Positions 1-7,530 of a DNA stretch of 16,147 bases are shown one piece after another (position 1 is the first letter of the stretch; each line of letters starts with the position of its first letter). Under the pieces are notes generated by a model, which was given only the letters and a program-made list of their open reading frames with translations, did no database searches and was not told where the DNA came from. Source of the stretch: Gammaproteobacteria bacterium (GTDB lineage: Bacteria; Pseudomonadota; Gammaproteobacteria; JAJDOJ01); NCBI GenBank assembly GCA_027030565.1, contig JALVEU010000049.1, forward strand, positions 1-16,147, read 5' to 3'. The position numbers and the translations under genes were made by a program.

Positions 1-927
1 CGCCCCGAATGCATAGTGCATGAACAAGGCCTCCAGGGAGTTCCCCTCGGGTTCCAGCGTCCTCAGCCCCCAGCCGGCGGCGCTCGCCTGGGCGAGGAGC
101 CGGTCCAGGGCCGTTTCGTCGCGGAGCCGCACCCGATACGCGGCTACGCCGGCGCGTGCCACCGCGTCCACCCCCTGCAACGCCTCCAGTGCTGCGGCGC
201 CAGGATCGCGGGCGAAGCGTACGCGATAGCGGGACGCCTCGGCCGTAGCCCCCAGCGCCGATTCGTGAACGATGCGCCCGTCGACCAGGATCAACACCCG
301 GTCGCACACGGCCTGGGCCTCGGGCAGGACGTGAGTGGACAAGAGCACCGCATGATCCGCGCGCAGGCCATGCACGAGCTCGCGCACCTCGCGCAGCTGG
401 ACCGGGTCCAGGCCGACGGTGGGTTCGTCCAACAGGAGGATCGGCGGGTCACCGAGCAGCGCTTGGGCCAGACCCACCCGTTGCCGATACCCCTTGGACA
501 GCCTACCCACCAGACGCCGGCCCACGGTATCCAAGGCACAACGTGCCTTGACGCGGGCGATGGCCGCTCTGCAGGCCCGGCGCGGGATCTCCGCCAGGCG
601 TGCGGCCAGCAGGAGCTGCTCGTCCACCGTGAGCTCCGGGTACAACGGGGGTTCCTCCGGGAGATATCCGATGTGGCGCCTTGCCGCGCGGTCCAGCACC
701 CTCCCCTGGACCGTGATGCGCCCGCCCTCGGGCACCAGCACCCCGGCCAGCAGGCGCAGGGTGGTGGACTTGCCGGCACCATTGGGGCCCAGCAATCCGA
801 CCACCTCGCCACGCCGCAGGCGCAAGCTGAGATCCCGCACGATGCACCGCCCCGGTGCACTGCGAAACAGGTGTTTCGCCTCCAGGGCAGCCGGGGCTGC
901 ACCCCCCCGTCCCTGCGGATCGCTCAT
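1..927 (-). CDS. ABC transporter ATP-binding protein, GldA/CcmA-like (3' end beyond window)
   Basis: This is the nucleotide-binding subunit of an ABC-2-type exporter. It hydrolyses ATP on the cytoplasmic face and would pair with a membrane permease, which is not in the window. Read from ATG at 927, the frame stays open to the left edge (309 codons, no stop). It contains Walker A (GPNGAGKST), the signature LSKGYRQRV, Walker B with D-loop (ILLLDEPTVGLDP) and an H-loop histidine (LLSTHV). The C-terminal region of about 80 residues beyond the ATPase core resembles the tail of GldA-like proteins. A strong Shine-Dalgarno (GGAGG, seven bases before the ATG) fixes the start. The gene is divergent from the hydantoinase-like gene, with 120 bases between. 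The family is secure from the motifs. The substrate cannot be told, and the permease would be expected just outside the left edge. Confidence 0.93.
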   Translation of the reverse strand, partial: MSDPQGRGGAAPAALEAKHLFRSAPGRCIVRDLSLRLRRGEVVGLLGPNGAGKSTTLRLLAGVLVPEGGRITVQGRVLDRAARRHIGYLPEEPPLYPELTVDEQLLLAARLAEIPRRACRAAIARVKARCALDTVGRRLVGRLSKGYRQRVGLAQALLGDPPILLLDEPTVGLDPVQLREVRELVHGLRADHAVLLSTHVLPEAQAVCDRVLILVDGRIVHESALGATAEASRYRVRFARDPGAAALEALQGVDAVARAGVAAYRVRLRDETALDRLLAQASAAGWGLRTLEPEGNSLEALFMHYAFGA

Positions 928-1047
928 GGTTCTGCCTCCGACTACAATGGCTGGCCACGGAACCGGCTCGGCAGCGCGGGTATTTTCTCAGAAAACAAGC
1001 GGGCTGGAACACGGGCGCCCCGAGTCGCCCGCGGAGGATCGGTGAGG
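928..1047. promoter_or_regulatory. Divergent intergenic region with small palindrome
   Basis: This 120-base gap between two divergent genes must hold both promoters. A perfect inverted repeat, TTTTCT-C-AGAAAA, sits at 983-995 and is the most AT-rich stretch of the gap. TACAAT at 943-948 resembles a plus-strand -10 box but has no convincing -35. Shine-Dalgarno sequences for both genes are clear: CCTCC (minus-strand GGAGG) at 935-939 and GGAGG at 1033-1037. That the palindrome binds a regulator is inference. Confidence 0.4.
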
Positions 1048-3009
1048 ATGCGACGATTGGGTGTGGACACGGGCGGTACGTTCACGGACTTCGTATACCT
1101 GGACGAGGGCGGCGTGCGGGTGCACAAGGTCCTGTCCACACCGCACGCACCCGACGAGGCCATCGTGCGCGGCATCGACGAGATGGGGCTCGACCCACAG
1201 GGGTTGGAGATCGTGCATGGGTCCACCGTGGCCACCAACGCCGTGCTGGAAGGCAAGGGTGTGCGCACCGCCTACATCACCAACCGGGGCTTCGAGGACG
1301 TACTCACCATTGGCCGTCAGGCCCGGGAGGCACTCTACGATCTGCAGCCACCGCCACGGAGGCCGCCGGTGCCCGCCGAACTCTGCCTGGGTGTGGGAGG
1401 GCGCCTGGGCGCCGACGGCAGCATCCTGGAGCCGCTCCACGCGGCGGATCTGGAGTCTCTACGCGCGCGGCTTCGGGCGTTGCGGCCCCGGGCAGTGGCC
1501 ATCAACCTGTTGTTCTCCTTCCTTGACGACCGCTTCGAGGCCGCTGTGGAACGCGCCATGCCGGAGGCACTGTTCGTTTCACGGTCCTCGGAGGTGCTTC
1601 CGGAACTGCGCGAGTACGAGCGCGGCATCGCCACTTGGCTCAACAGCTACGTGGGGCCCGTCATGGGGGGTTATCTGCGCCGCCTCGCCCAGGCGTTGCC
1701 AGGGGCTCGGGTCTCCGTGATGCAGAGCCACGGCAGTGCCATCGCCGCGACGAGCGCCGCCAGGCACACGGTCCAGTTGCTGCTCTCGGGGCCCGCCGGG
1801 GGACTGCGCGGTGTGCTGCACACCGGCCGTGCAGGCCGGCGCTTGCGCATGCTGAGCTTCGACATGGGGGGAACCTCCACGGACGTCGCGCTCATCGACC
1901 AAGAGATCCGCCTCACCTCCGAGGGGCGCATCGCCGGTTATCCCGTGGCGGTGCCCATGGTGGACATGCATACCATCGGGGCCGGAGGCGGTTCTCTGGC
2001 CCGGGTGGACGCCGGTGGTGTCCTGCAGGTGGGTCCCGAGTCGGCCGGGGCGGATCCGGGGCCCGCGTGCTATGGGCGCGGCGGGACCGAGCCCACGGTG
2101 ACCGACGCCAACGTGGCCCTGGGGCGCCTGCCGGCATCCGTGGCCCTGGGGGGGAGTCTGCGCCTGGACCGCCACGCCGCGCTCCAGGCCCTCGGGGCGC
2201 TGGCCCGTCGGTTGGGGGTGGACGTCCTGGAAGCGGCCCGCGGCGTGCTCCAGGTGGCCAACGAACACATGGCGCAGGCACTGCGGGTGATCTCTGTGCA
2301 GCGCGGGGAAGATCCGCGACGCTATACGCTGGCGAGTTTTGGCGGGGCGGGCGGGCTGCACGTCTGCGACCTGGCCGAGTCGCTGGGCATGGATGAGGCC
2401 ATGGTGCCGGTCCATGCCGGGGTCCTATCCGCCCTGGGGATGCTGGTTGCGCCGCGCGGGCGGCAGCTCTCCCACGCCATCCACACCCGGCTGGAGGTAT
2501 GCGGCGAGGACTGGATCGGCCGCCGCCTCGACCGGATCGCCGAACGGGGCGAAGCCGAGCTGCGTGCCGAGGGCGCGACCCGCCTGCGCCGTGAGGACAG
2601 CCTGGACCTGCGCTACGAGGGCCAGTCCTATACCCTGCGGATCCCCTGGCTGGGCGTGCGCAAGACGGCAGACGCCTTCCACGCGGCACACCGTCGCCAA
2701 TACGGTCACGCCCTGGACATGCCGGTGGAGGTGGTGAACTTGCGCGTGGGACTCACGGAGGAACGCCCCGCTCCCGAACCGCCTCCCTATCGGCCGGCGG
2801 GGCCGCCCGACCCGGTGGCACACAGCACCGTGGCGGGGAGCGAGGCTCCGGTCCCCGTCCTGCCCCGCCAGCGGATCCCGTTGGGCCGGTCCCTGCAGGG
2901 GCCGCTGATCGTCACCGAGACCGTGGGCACCACCTGGGTCGCGCCCGGCTGGTCGGTACAGGCCGATGCGGTGGGCAATCTGGTCCTGATCCGCGATGGG
3001 GTCGCGTAG
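1048..3009 (+). CDS. Hydantoinase/5-oxoprolinase family protein, HyuA-type subunit
   Basis: The protein belongs to the HyuA/5-oxoprolinase family, ATP-dependent enzymes that open or carboxylate cyclic amides and related ketone substrates. It has 653 residues, normal for a stand-alone A subunit. The N-terminal ATP-binding fold shows GVDTGGTFTDF (residues 5-15) and HGSTVATNAVLEGKG (57-71). The hydantoinase_A core shows LLSGPAGG (245-252), FDMGGTSTDV (271-280), a GAGGGS turn (311-316) and GADPGPACYGRGG (334-346). The C-terminus keeps the family ending with a conserved Gly-Asn-Leu stretch. The open frame runs back to position 16 but overlaps the ABC gene there, so that part is not coding. ATG 1048 has GGAGG ten bases upstream; GTG 1042 is an in-frame alternative. 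No HyuB partner follows, so the exact reaction (oxoproline, N-methylhydantoin or acetone-carboxylase-like) cannot be assigned. Confidence 0.9.
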   Translation: MRRLGVDTGGTFTDFVYLDEGGVRVHKVLSTPHAPDEAIVRGIDEMGLDPQGLEIVHGSTVATNAVLEGKGVRTAYITNRGFEDVLTIGRQAREALYDLQPPPRRPPVPAELCLGVGGRLGADGSILEPLHAADLESLRARLRALRPRAVAINLLFSFLDDRFEAAVERAMPEALFVSRSSEVLPELREYERGIATWLNSYVGPVMGGYLRRLAQALPGARVSVMQSHGSAIAATSAARHTVQLLLSGPAGGLRGVLHTGRAGRRLRMLSFDMGGTSTDVALIDQEIRLTSEGRIAGYPVAVPMVDMHTIGAGGGSLARVDAGGVLQVGPESAGADPGPACYGRGGTEPTVTDANVALGRLPASVALGGSLRLDRHAALQALGALARRLGVDVLEAARGVLQVANEHMAQALRVISVQRGEDPRRYTLASFGGAGGLHVCDLAESLGMDEAMVPVHAGVLSALGMLVAPRGRQLSHAIHTRLEVCGEDWIGRRLDRIAERGEAELRAEGATRLRREDSLDLRYEGQSYTLRIPWLGVRKTADAFHAAHRRQYGHALDMPVEVVNLRVGLTEERPAPEPPPYRPAGPPDPVAHSTVAGSEAPVPVLPRQRIPLGRSLQGPLIVTETVGTTWVAPGWSVQADAVGNLVLIRDGVA

Positions 3010-3067
3010 GGCGCCGTCCGTTCTGCACCGTTCATCGGCACTGGCGCAGGACGGGGGACCACAGTGG

Positions 3068-3073
3068 TATAGT
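3068..3073 (+). promoter_or_regulatory. Possible -10 box of the desaturase gene
   Basis: TATAGT lies about 60 bases before the desaturase ATG in a 123-base gap after the hydantoinase-like gene. No good -35 is found 16-18 bases upstream, so the site is tentative. It suggests the desaturase may have its own promoter and not only read-through. Confidence 0.3.
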
Positions 3074-3132
3074 AGATCCACGTATCGGGGCCGGTGTCCG
3101 GCCCGTTCCCTCCACCCGCTGACAGATTTCCC

Positions 3133-4320
3133 ATGATCGAACTCGACTGGCTGGACGGACTCATCCGTCTTCCCTGGTGGGGCTACGTGCTCGTCGTACT
3201 GGGCCTCACCCACGTCACCATCGTGGCCGTGACCGTCTTTTTGCACCGTAGCCAGGCCCACCGCGCCTTGGACCTGCATCCGGCGGTGGCCCATTTCTTC
3301 CGCTTCTGGCTGTGGCTCACCACAGGCATGGTGACCCGCGAATGGGTGGCCATTCACCGCAAGCACCATGCCCGGTGCGAGACGGAAGAGGATCCGCACA
3401 GCCCGCAGGTCAAGGGCATCGGCAAGGTCCTCTGGGAGGGTGCGGAACTCTACAGGGAGGCGGCGGCGGACCGCGAGCTGGTGGCACGCTACGGTCGCGG
3501 CACCCCTGAAGATTGGGTGGAGCGACGGCTCTATACCCGATGGCGCAATCTGGGGATCACGCTGATGCTGGTGATCGACCTGGTGGCCTTCGGCGTGCTG
3601 GGGCTCTCCATCTGGGCGGTACAGATGATCTGGATCCCCTTGTTTGCCGCCGGCGTCATCAACGGCCTCGGACATTGGTGGGGCTACCGCAACTTCGAGT
3701 CACCGGATGCAGCGACCAATATCGTCCCCTGGGGCCTGCTCATCGGCGGCGAGGAGCTGCACAACAACCATCACGCCTACCCCAGCTCCGCCAAGCTCTC
3801 CAGCCGTTGGTGGGAGATCGACCTGGGCTGGGGATACATCCGGTTGCTGTCTCTGTTCGGTCTGGCCCGGGTGCGCCGGGTGGCACCCGTGCCCGTGATC
3901 GATGCCACCAAACAGCAGATCGACATGGATACGCTGCGGGCGGTGATCGCCGCCCGCCTGCACGTCATGTCCGCCTACGCTCGCACCGTCATGATGCCGG
4001 CCTTCCAAGAGCAGCTGCGCCGTGCGGACAGTGGATCACGCGCCCTGCTCGCCCAAGTGGCGCGCGTCTGGACACGCAGCGAGGAACGCCTTGACGACAC
4101 CACGCGCCGGCGCCTGTTGGAGGCCGTCTCGCGCAACGAGGTGTTGCGGACGGTCTACGAGTTCCGCCAACGTCTGCAGGCGGTGTGGACCCAGTCCGTG
4201 AACAACGAACGCCTGCTGCAGGCGCTCCAGGACTGGTGCAAGGAGGCCGAGGCCACGGGCGTGGAGAGCTTGCAGCGCTTCGCCCGGCAGCTGCGCGGCT
4301 TCGCGCTCACTCCGGCCTGA
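3133..4320 (+). CDS. Membrane acyl-CoA delta-9 fatty acid desaturase, DesB-like
   Basis: The enzyme inserts a cis double bond into saturated acyl chains using O2, a diiron centre and an electron donor, adjusting membrane fluidity. All three histidine boxes are present: HRSQAH (residues 38-43), HRKHH (75-79) and HNNHH (210-214), with a further conserved His in GHWWGYRNFE (181). Hydrophobic spans at about 15-36, 53-66, 142-164 and 166-180 fit an inner-membrane protein. From about residue 255 to the end (395) the protein is charged and probably helical. From memory it closely resembles Pseudomonas DesB in length and in the stretches around the boxes. ATG 3133 is chosen because it removes a poor N-terminal extension; GTG 3094 is an in-frame alternative, and neither has a strong ribosome site. 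The gene converges on proB with 24 bases between and no obvious terminator. Confidence 0.93.
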   Translation: MIELDWLDGLIRLPWWGYVLVVLGLTHVTIVAVTVFLHRSQAHRALDLHPAVAHFFRFWLWLTTGMVTREWVAIHRKHHARCETEEDPHSPQVKGIGKVLWEGAELYREAAADRELVARYGRGTPEDWVERRLYTRWRNLGITLMLVIDLVAFGVLGLSIWAVQMIWIPLFAAGVINGLGHWWGYRNFESPDAATNIVPWGLLIGGEELHNNHHAYPSSAKLSSRWWEIDLGWGYIRLLSLFGLARVRRVAPVPVIDATKQQIDMDTLRAVIAARLHVMSAYARTVMMPAFQEQLRRADSGSRALLAQVARVWTRSEERLDDTTRRRLLEAVSRNEVLRTVYEFRQRLQAVWTQSVNNERLLQALQDWCKEAEATGVESLQRFARQLRGFALTPA

Positions 4321-4344
4321 GTGGAAGGACCTTGTGGTTCCCTC

Positions 4345-5469
4345 TCAGAACACCACCATGTTGTCCCGGTGGATGAGTTCGGGTTCGTCCACGTAGCCGA
4401 GGACCGCTTCGATCTCGTGCGAGGGCCGGCCGAGGATCTTGCGAGTCTCGGCGGCGCTGTAGTTGATGAGCCCGCGGGCGATTTCACGGCCCTCGGGGTC
4501 GAGGCATGCCACCAGGTCCCCGCGCTGAAACTCGCCTTTGACCTCGCGCACGCCCACCGGAAGCAGGCTGCGCCCGAGATCGCGCAGCACCCGGGCGGCG
4601 CCTTCGTCCAGCACCACGGAGCCCGAGGCCCGCAGCCGGTTGGCCAGCCATTGCTTGCGCGCCGCCAAGGGACCCTGACTGGGCATGAGTAGTGTGCCGA
4701 CCGGTGCGCCGGAAGCGATGGCCCGCAGGGCACCGGGCCGGCGTCCGGAGGCGATGATCGTGGCCGTGCCGGAGCGAGCGGCCCGTCGCGCCGCAGCGAT
4801 TTTGGTCACCATGCCACCGCGGCCCAGATGACCCACGCTGGGTCCGGCGGCCTCGTCCAGCACCGGGTCGTCCAAGCTGACCTGAGCGATGAGCCGGGCG
4901 TCGTCGTGGTGGCGGGGATCCCGATCATAGAGGCCCTCCTGATCGGTGAGGATGACCAGTAGCTGGGCGCCGATCAGGTTGGCCACCAGGGCGGCCAAGG
5001 TGTCGTTGTCCCCGAAACGGATCTCGTCGGTGGCCACCGTGTCGTTCTCGTTGACCACCGGGATGGTGCCGAGCTCCAGCAGTTTGCACAGGGTGGAGCG
5101 GGCATTGAGATAGCGTTGGCGATCCTGCAGGTCGTCGTGGGTGAGCAGGACCTGCGCGGCATGCAAGCCGTGGCGCTCGAAGTGGCTCTCATAGGCCTGC
5201 ACCAGGCCCATCTGGCCAACCGCGGCCGCCGCTTGCAGCTCGTTGAGGGCATGGGGGCGGCGGCGCCAGCCGAGCCTGGCCATGCCCTCGGCCACGGCGC
5301 CGGAGGAGACCAGCACCACCTCGCGGCCGGCCTCGCGCAGCCAGGCGATCTCTTCTGCCCAGCGCGCCAGTGCGTCGGCATCCAGCCCCTTGCCATCGGC
5401 AGTGATCAGTGCGCTGCCTACCTTGATCACCCAGCGGGGTTGCGCTCCGAGCCGTCGTCGTTCGTCCAT
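4345..5469 (-). CDS. proB: Glutamate 5-kinase with PUA domain
   Basis: ProB phosphorylates glutamate to gamma-glutamyl phosphate, the first and feedback-controlled step of proline synthesis, in the cytosol. The 374-residue length matches two-domain ProB. The amino-acid kinase domain shows WVIKVGSALIT (13-23), VSSGAVAEG (54-62), the substrate and phosphate loop VVNENDTVATDEIRFGDND (138-156), LTDQEGLYDRDP (174-185) and GRGGMVTKIAAA (216-227). A C-terminal PUA domain covers about 283-370. The frame is open further upstream to 5607, into obgE, but ATG 5469 begins just before the conserved core and is taken as the start. A GGGAG sequence lies 14 bases upstream, a rather long spacing. It is 101 bases downstream of obgE in the common gammaproteobacterial order obgE-proB. 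No proA is present in the window. Confidence 0.97.
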   Translation of the reverse strand: MDERRRLGAQPRWVIKVGSALITADGKGLDADALARWAEEIAWLREAGREVVLVSSGAVAEGMARLGWRRRPHALNELQAAAAVGQMGLVQAYESHFERHGLHAAQVLLTHDDLQDRQRYLNARSTLCKLLELGTIPVVNENDTVATDEIRFGDNDTLAALVANLIGAQLLVILTDQEGLYDRDPRHHDDARLIAQVSLDDPVLDEAAGPSVGHLGRGGMVTKIAAARRAARSGTATIIASGRRPGALRAIASGAPVGTLLMPSQGPLAARKQWLANRLRASGSVVLDEGAARVLRDLGRSLLPVGVREVKGEFQRGDLVACLDPEGREIARGLINYSAAETRKILGRPSHEIEAVLGYVDEPELIHRDNMVVF

Positions 5470-5570
5470 CGTCGTGGGTCCGTCTCCCGGGCGGCCTATC
5501 CTACCGTGGCTGCCGTGAAGGATCCCTATCCGGCGGAGCCGTACACGGACCTCCGGTCCAAGGCCAGCGC

Positions 5571-6590
5571 CTAGACGGCCTGCTGGATCTCCCGCAGGTG
5601 TGCCCACACCGCCCGCTTGAGGGCTTCGGTGCCCATCCCGGTGGCGGCCGAGACGCCAAACACCGGTCCGGTCCAGGCCGCCGCCCCGACGATCTCTCGC
5701 ACACGGGCCTCCCGCGCCCGGGGCGGCAGCACGTCGAGCTTGTTGACCACCAGCCAGCGGGGCGTTTCGAGCAACCGTGGATCGTGTGCACCGAGCTCGC
5801 CTTCGATGACCGCAATGTCTTCGGCCGGGTCGTGTCCATCCACAGGGCAGGCATCCACCACGTGCAGCAACAGGCGGGTGCGGGCGATATGGCGCAGGAA
5901 CCGTGTGCCCAGGCCGGCCCCTGAGGCCGCGCCCGCGATGATCCCGGGGATGTCGGCGACGATGAAGCTCTCGTGCGGCGCGAGCTGGACCACACCGAGA
6001 TGGGGGTGCAGCGTGGTGAAGGGATAGTCCGCCACCTGGGGCCTTGCCCGCGAGACCGCGCGGACCAGCGTGGATTTCCCGGCGTTGGGCAGCCCCACAA
6101 GTCCCACGTCGGCCAGCAGTCGCAGCTCCAGCGCCAGCTCGCGTGCCTCGCCGGGTTCCCCTTTGGTGAATTGACGAGGTGCGCGGTTGGTGGAACTCTT
6201 GAACCGCGTGTTGCCCACGCCGTGCCGCCCGCCCCGGGCCACCAGGATCCGCTGACCGTGGTACGTGAGCTCGCCGATGTCCTCTCCGGTCGCGGCGTCG
6301 CGCACGATGGTTCCCACGGGGACCGGTATCACCAGGTCTTCGCCCTTGCGCCCGGTGCGTTCCCGGCCCATGCCGTCCTGTCCGCGCTGGGCGCGAAACC
6401 GACGCTTGTGGCGGAAGTCGACCAGGGTGGACAGGCCCTCGTCCGCCTCCAGGTACACACTGCCGCCGTCGCCGCCGTCGCCGCCGTCGGGCCCCCCGAA
6501 GGGGATGAACCGTTCGCGGCGGAAGCTCACGCAGCCGTGCCCGCCCCCGCCTGCCTCCACGGTGATGGATGCTTCGTCAACGAATTTCAT
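5571..6590 (-). CDS. obgE: GTPase Obg (ribosome/stress associated), short C-terminus
   Basis: Obg is an essential GTPase that binds the 50S subunit and links ribosome assembly to ppGpp and growth control. The 339-residue protein starts with the glycine-rich Obg fold (1-158, beginning MKFVDEASITVEAGGGGHG). The G domain follows with G1 GLPNAGKS (166-173), the G2 threonines (192-193), G3 DIPG (213-216), G4 NKLD (283-286) and G5 SAA (314-316). It also has the family stretch GLGTRFLRHIARTRLLLH. It ends soon after the G domain and lacks the acidic C-terminal extension of E. coli ObgE (390 residues). The start is ATG 6590; the frame continues 27 codons upstream but conservation begins at MKFVDEA. 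It lies downstream of rpmA beyond an intrinsic terminator, so it probably depends on read-through or its own promoter. Confidence 0.98.
   Translation of the reverse strand: MKFVDEASITVEAGGGGHGCVSFRRERFIPFGGPDGGDGGDGGSVYLEADEGLSTLVDFRHKRRFRAQRGQDGMGRERTGRKGEDLVIPVPVGTIVRDAATGEDIGELTYHGQRILVARGGRHGVGNTRFKSSTNRAPRQFTKGEPGEARELALELRLLADVGLVGLPNAGKSTLVRAVSRARPQVADYPFTTLHPHLGVVQLAPHESFIVADIPGIIAGAASGAGLGTRFLRHIARTRLLLHVVDACPVDGHDPAEDIAVIEGELGAHDPRLLETPRWLVVNKLDVLPPRAREARVREIVGAAAWTGPVFGVSAATGMGTEALKRAVWAHLREIQQAV
6462..6488. repeat. Three tandem 9-base units inside obgE
   Basis: Three perfect copies of GCCGCCGTC lie in tandem. On the coding strand they encode Asp-Gly-Gly three times (about residues 35-43) in the glycine-rich loop of the Obg fold, which is repetitive in the whole family. 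The repeat could slip by in-frame units but is otherwise unremarkable. Confidence 0.85.
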
Positions 6591-6697
6591 GGCCGTATCC
6601 GCCAAGAACGGGTCCGCAGTGGGGTTTTCGAGACCCGTAACAGGGAGAATGCCATTATTCGACCGCGACACCGCGCCTCGGGTTCGCCCTCACAACG

Positions 6698-6721
6698 AAA
6701 AAAGCCCCGACTGGCGGGGCT
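6698..6721 (-). terminator. Rho-independent terminator after rpmA
   Basis: On the minus strand a perfect seven-base-pair stem, AGCCCCG paired with CGGGGCT around a five-base loop, is followed at once by a run of T (A run at 6698-6703 on the plus strand). It lies 27 bases past the rpmA stop and about 108 bases before the obgE start. It should end or attenuate rplU-rpmA transcripts before obgE-proB. Confidence 0.9.
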
Positions 6722-6747
6722 TGTCCCTACAGGCTGCTCGGCCGATC

Positions 6748-7005
6748 TCAGGCCGGCACCACACTGACGAACTTGCGCCGACGGGGCCCCTTGACTTGGA
6801 ACACCACTTTGCCGTCCGTCTTGGCGTAGAGGGTGTAATCCTTCCCGCAGCCCACGTTGGTGCCGGGGTGGAAGTGTGTGCCCCGTTGCCGCACGATGAT
6901 GTTGCCGGCGCGCACGGCCTCACCGCCGAACTTCTTCACACCGAGCCGCTTGGACTCGGAGTCGCGTCCGTTGCGCGAGCTGCCCCCTGCCTTTTTGTGT
7001 GCCAT
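6748..7005 (-). CDS. rpmA: 50S ribosomal protein L27
   Basis: L27 is a small basic protein near the peptidyl-transferase centre of the large subunit; its N-terminal tail reaches the P-site tRNA. The 85-residue product begins MAHKKAGGSSRNGRDSESKR and has the diagnostic GTHFHPGTNVGCGKDYTLYA segment, matching the family in length and sequence. It starts 11 bases after the rplU stop. The GAGG of its Shine-Dalgarno overlaps the rplU TGA, which suggests translational coupling. It shows no N-terminal cleavage extension of the kind found in Firmicutes. An intrinsic terminator follows. Confidence 0.99.
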   Translation of the reverse strand: MAHKKAGGSSRNGRDSESKRLGVKKFGGEAVRAGNIIVRQRGTHFHPGTNVGCGKDYTLYAKTDGKVVFQVKGPRRRKFVSVVPA

Positions 7006-7016
7006 CGTTCGCTACC

Positions 7017-7328
7017 TCAAGCCTGGATCGAGGTGATCTCCACCTCGGTGAACCACTGACGGTGACCCTGGCGTTTCATATGGTGTTTGCGGCGCTTGAA
7101 CTTGATGACTTCGATCTTTTTGCCGCGTCCATGGGAGCGAACGGTACCGGTCACCCGGGCACCTTCCACTCGGGGCCTGCCTATCCGTACGTTCTCGCCG
7201 TCGGCGACCAGCAGGACCTGATCGAAGTCCACCGTCGTCCCCTCTTCGGCATCGAGCCGTTCCACACGCAGGACGTCGCCTTCGGAAACCCGGTATTGCT
7301 TGCCGCCCGTGGTGATCACCGCATACAT
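7017..7328 (-). CDS. rplU: 50S ribosomal protein L21
   Basis: L21 binds 23S rRNA in the large subunit. The 103-residue product starts MYAVITTGGKQYRVSEGD and ends with the RNA-binding, lysine-rich segment IEVIKFKRRKHHMKRQGHRQ, both diagnostic of the family. It is the first gene of the minus-strand rplU-rpmA unit and is preceded by a strong sigma-70 promoter, giving an untranslated leader of about 38 bases. It is divergent from ispB, as in many gammaproteobacteria. Confidence 0.99.
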   Translation of the reverse strand: MYAVITTGGKQYRVSEGDVLRVERLDAEEGTTVDFDQVLLVADGENVRIGRPRVEGARVTGTVRSHGRGKKIEVIKFKRRKHHMKRQGHRQWFTEVEITSIQA

Positions 7329-7372
7329 GTGCTGTCGTCCCGACTCATGACACTGGATCGAAAAGGGCGGCT

Positions 7373-7401
7373 ATTCTAGCCGTGGGCCTGTTGTCTGTCA
7401 A
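7373..7401 (-). promoter_or_regulatory. Strong sigma-70 promoter of rplU-rpmA
   Basis: On the minus strand there is a perfect -35 TTGACA (plus-strand 7396-7401), a 17-base spacer and a -10 TAGAAT (plus-strand 7373-7378) that differs from consensus at one position. Transcription would start near 7366, about 38 bases before the rplU ATG. Near-consensus strength fits a ribosomal protein operon. Confidence 0.92.
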
Positions 7402-7461
7402 AGTCGTTGCCGCTTTCTACCGCCTCGGTCGCGTCGGTATCGGCATGGCCGGTCCCGAGGG

Positions 7462-7467
7462 TATAGT
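7462..7467 (+). promoter_or_regulatory. Possible -10 box of ispB
   Basis: TATAGT lies 63 bases before ATG 7531 of ispB, in the gap divergent from rplU. A transcript from it would start near 7474. That start would exclude the longer ATG 7468 reading and favour ATG 7531. No good -35 is visible, so the call rests on the -10 and its placement. Confidence 0.35.
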
Positions 7468-7530
7468 ATGCGCGCCATGCAAGCGTCTCAGGGGTTTTCC
7501 GTGCAGGGAGGCAGCCGCGGCAGTGGAGCC

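Noticed and set aside
16..1047. Upstream extension of the hydantoinase-like frame by 344 codons
   Set aside because: It is antisense to a clear ABC ATPase with all motifs, and the family N-terminus (GVDTGGTFTDF) begins right after ATG 1048.
2425..3675. 416-codon minus-strand frame across the end of the hydantoinase-like gene and the desaturase
   Set aside because: It overlaps two well-supported genes on the other strand and has no domain signal; a composition shadow.
5470..5607. Longer ProB start at 5607
   Set aside because: It would overlap the end of obgE and add 46 non-conserved residues; ATG 5469 begins just before the kinase core.
6462..6488. Tandem 9-base repeat as a phase-variation tract
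   Set aside because: Units are in frame and encode the conserved Gly-rich Obg loop, so slippage would not switch the gene off.
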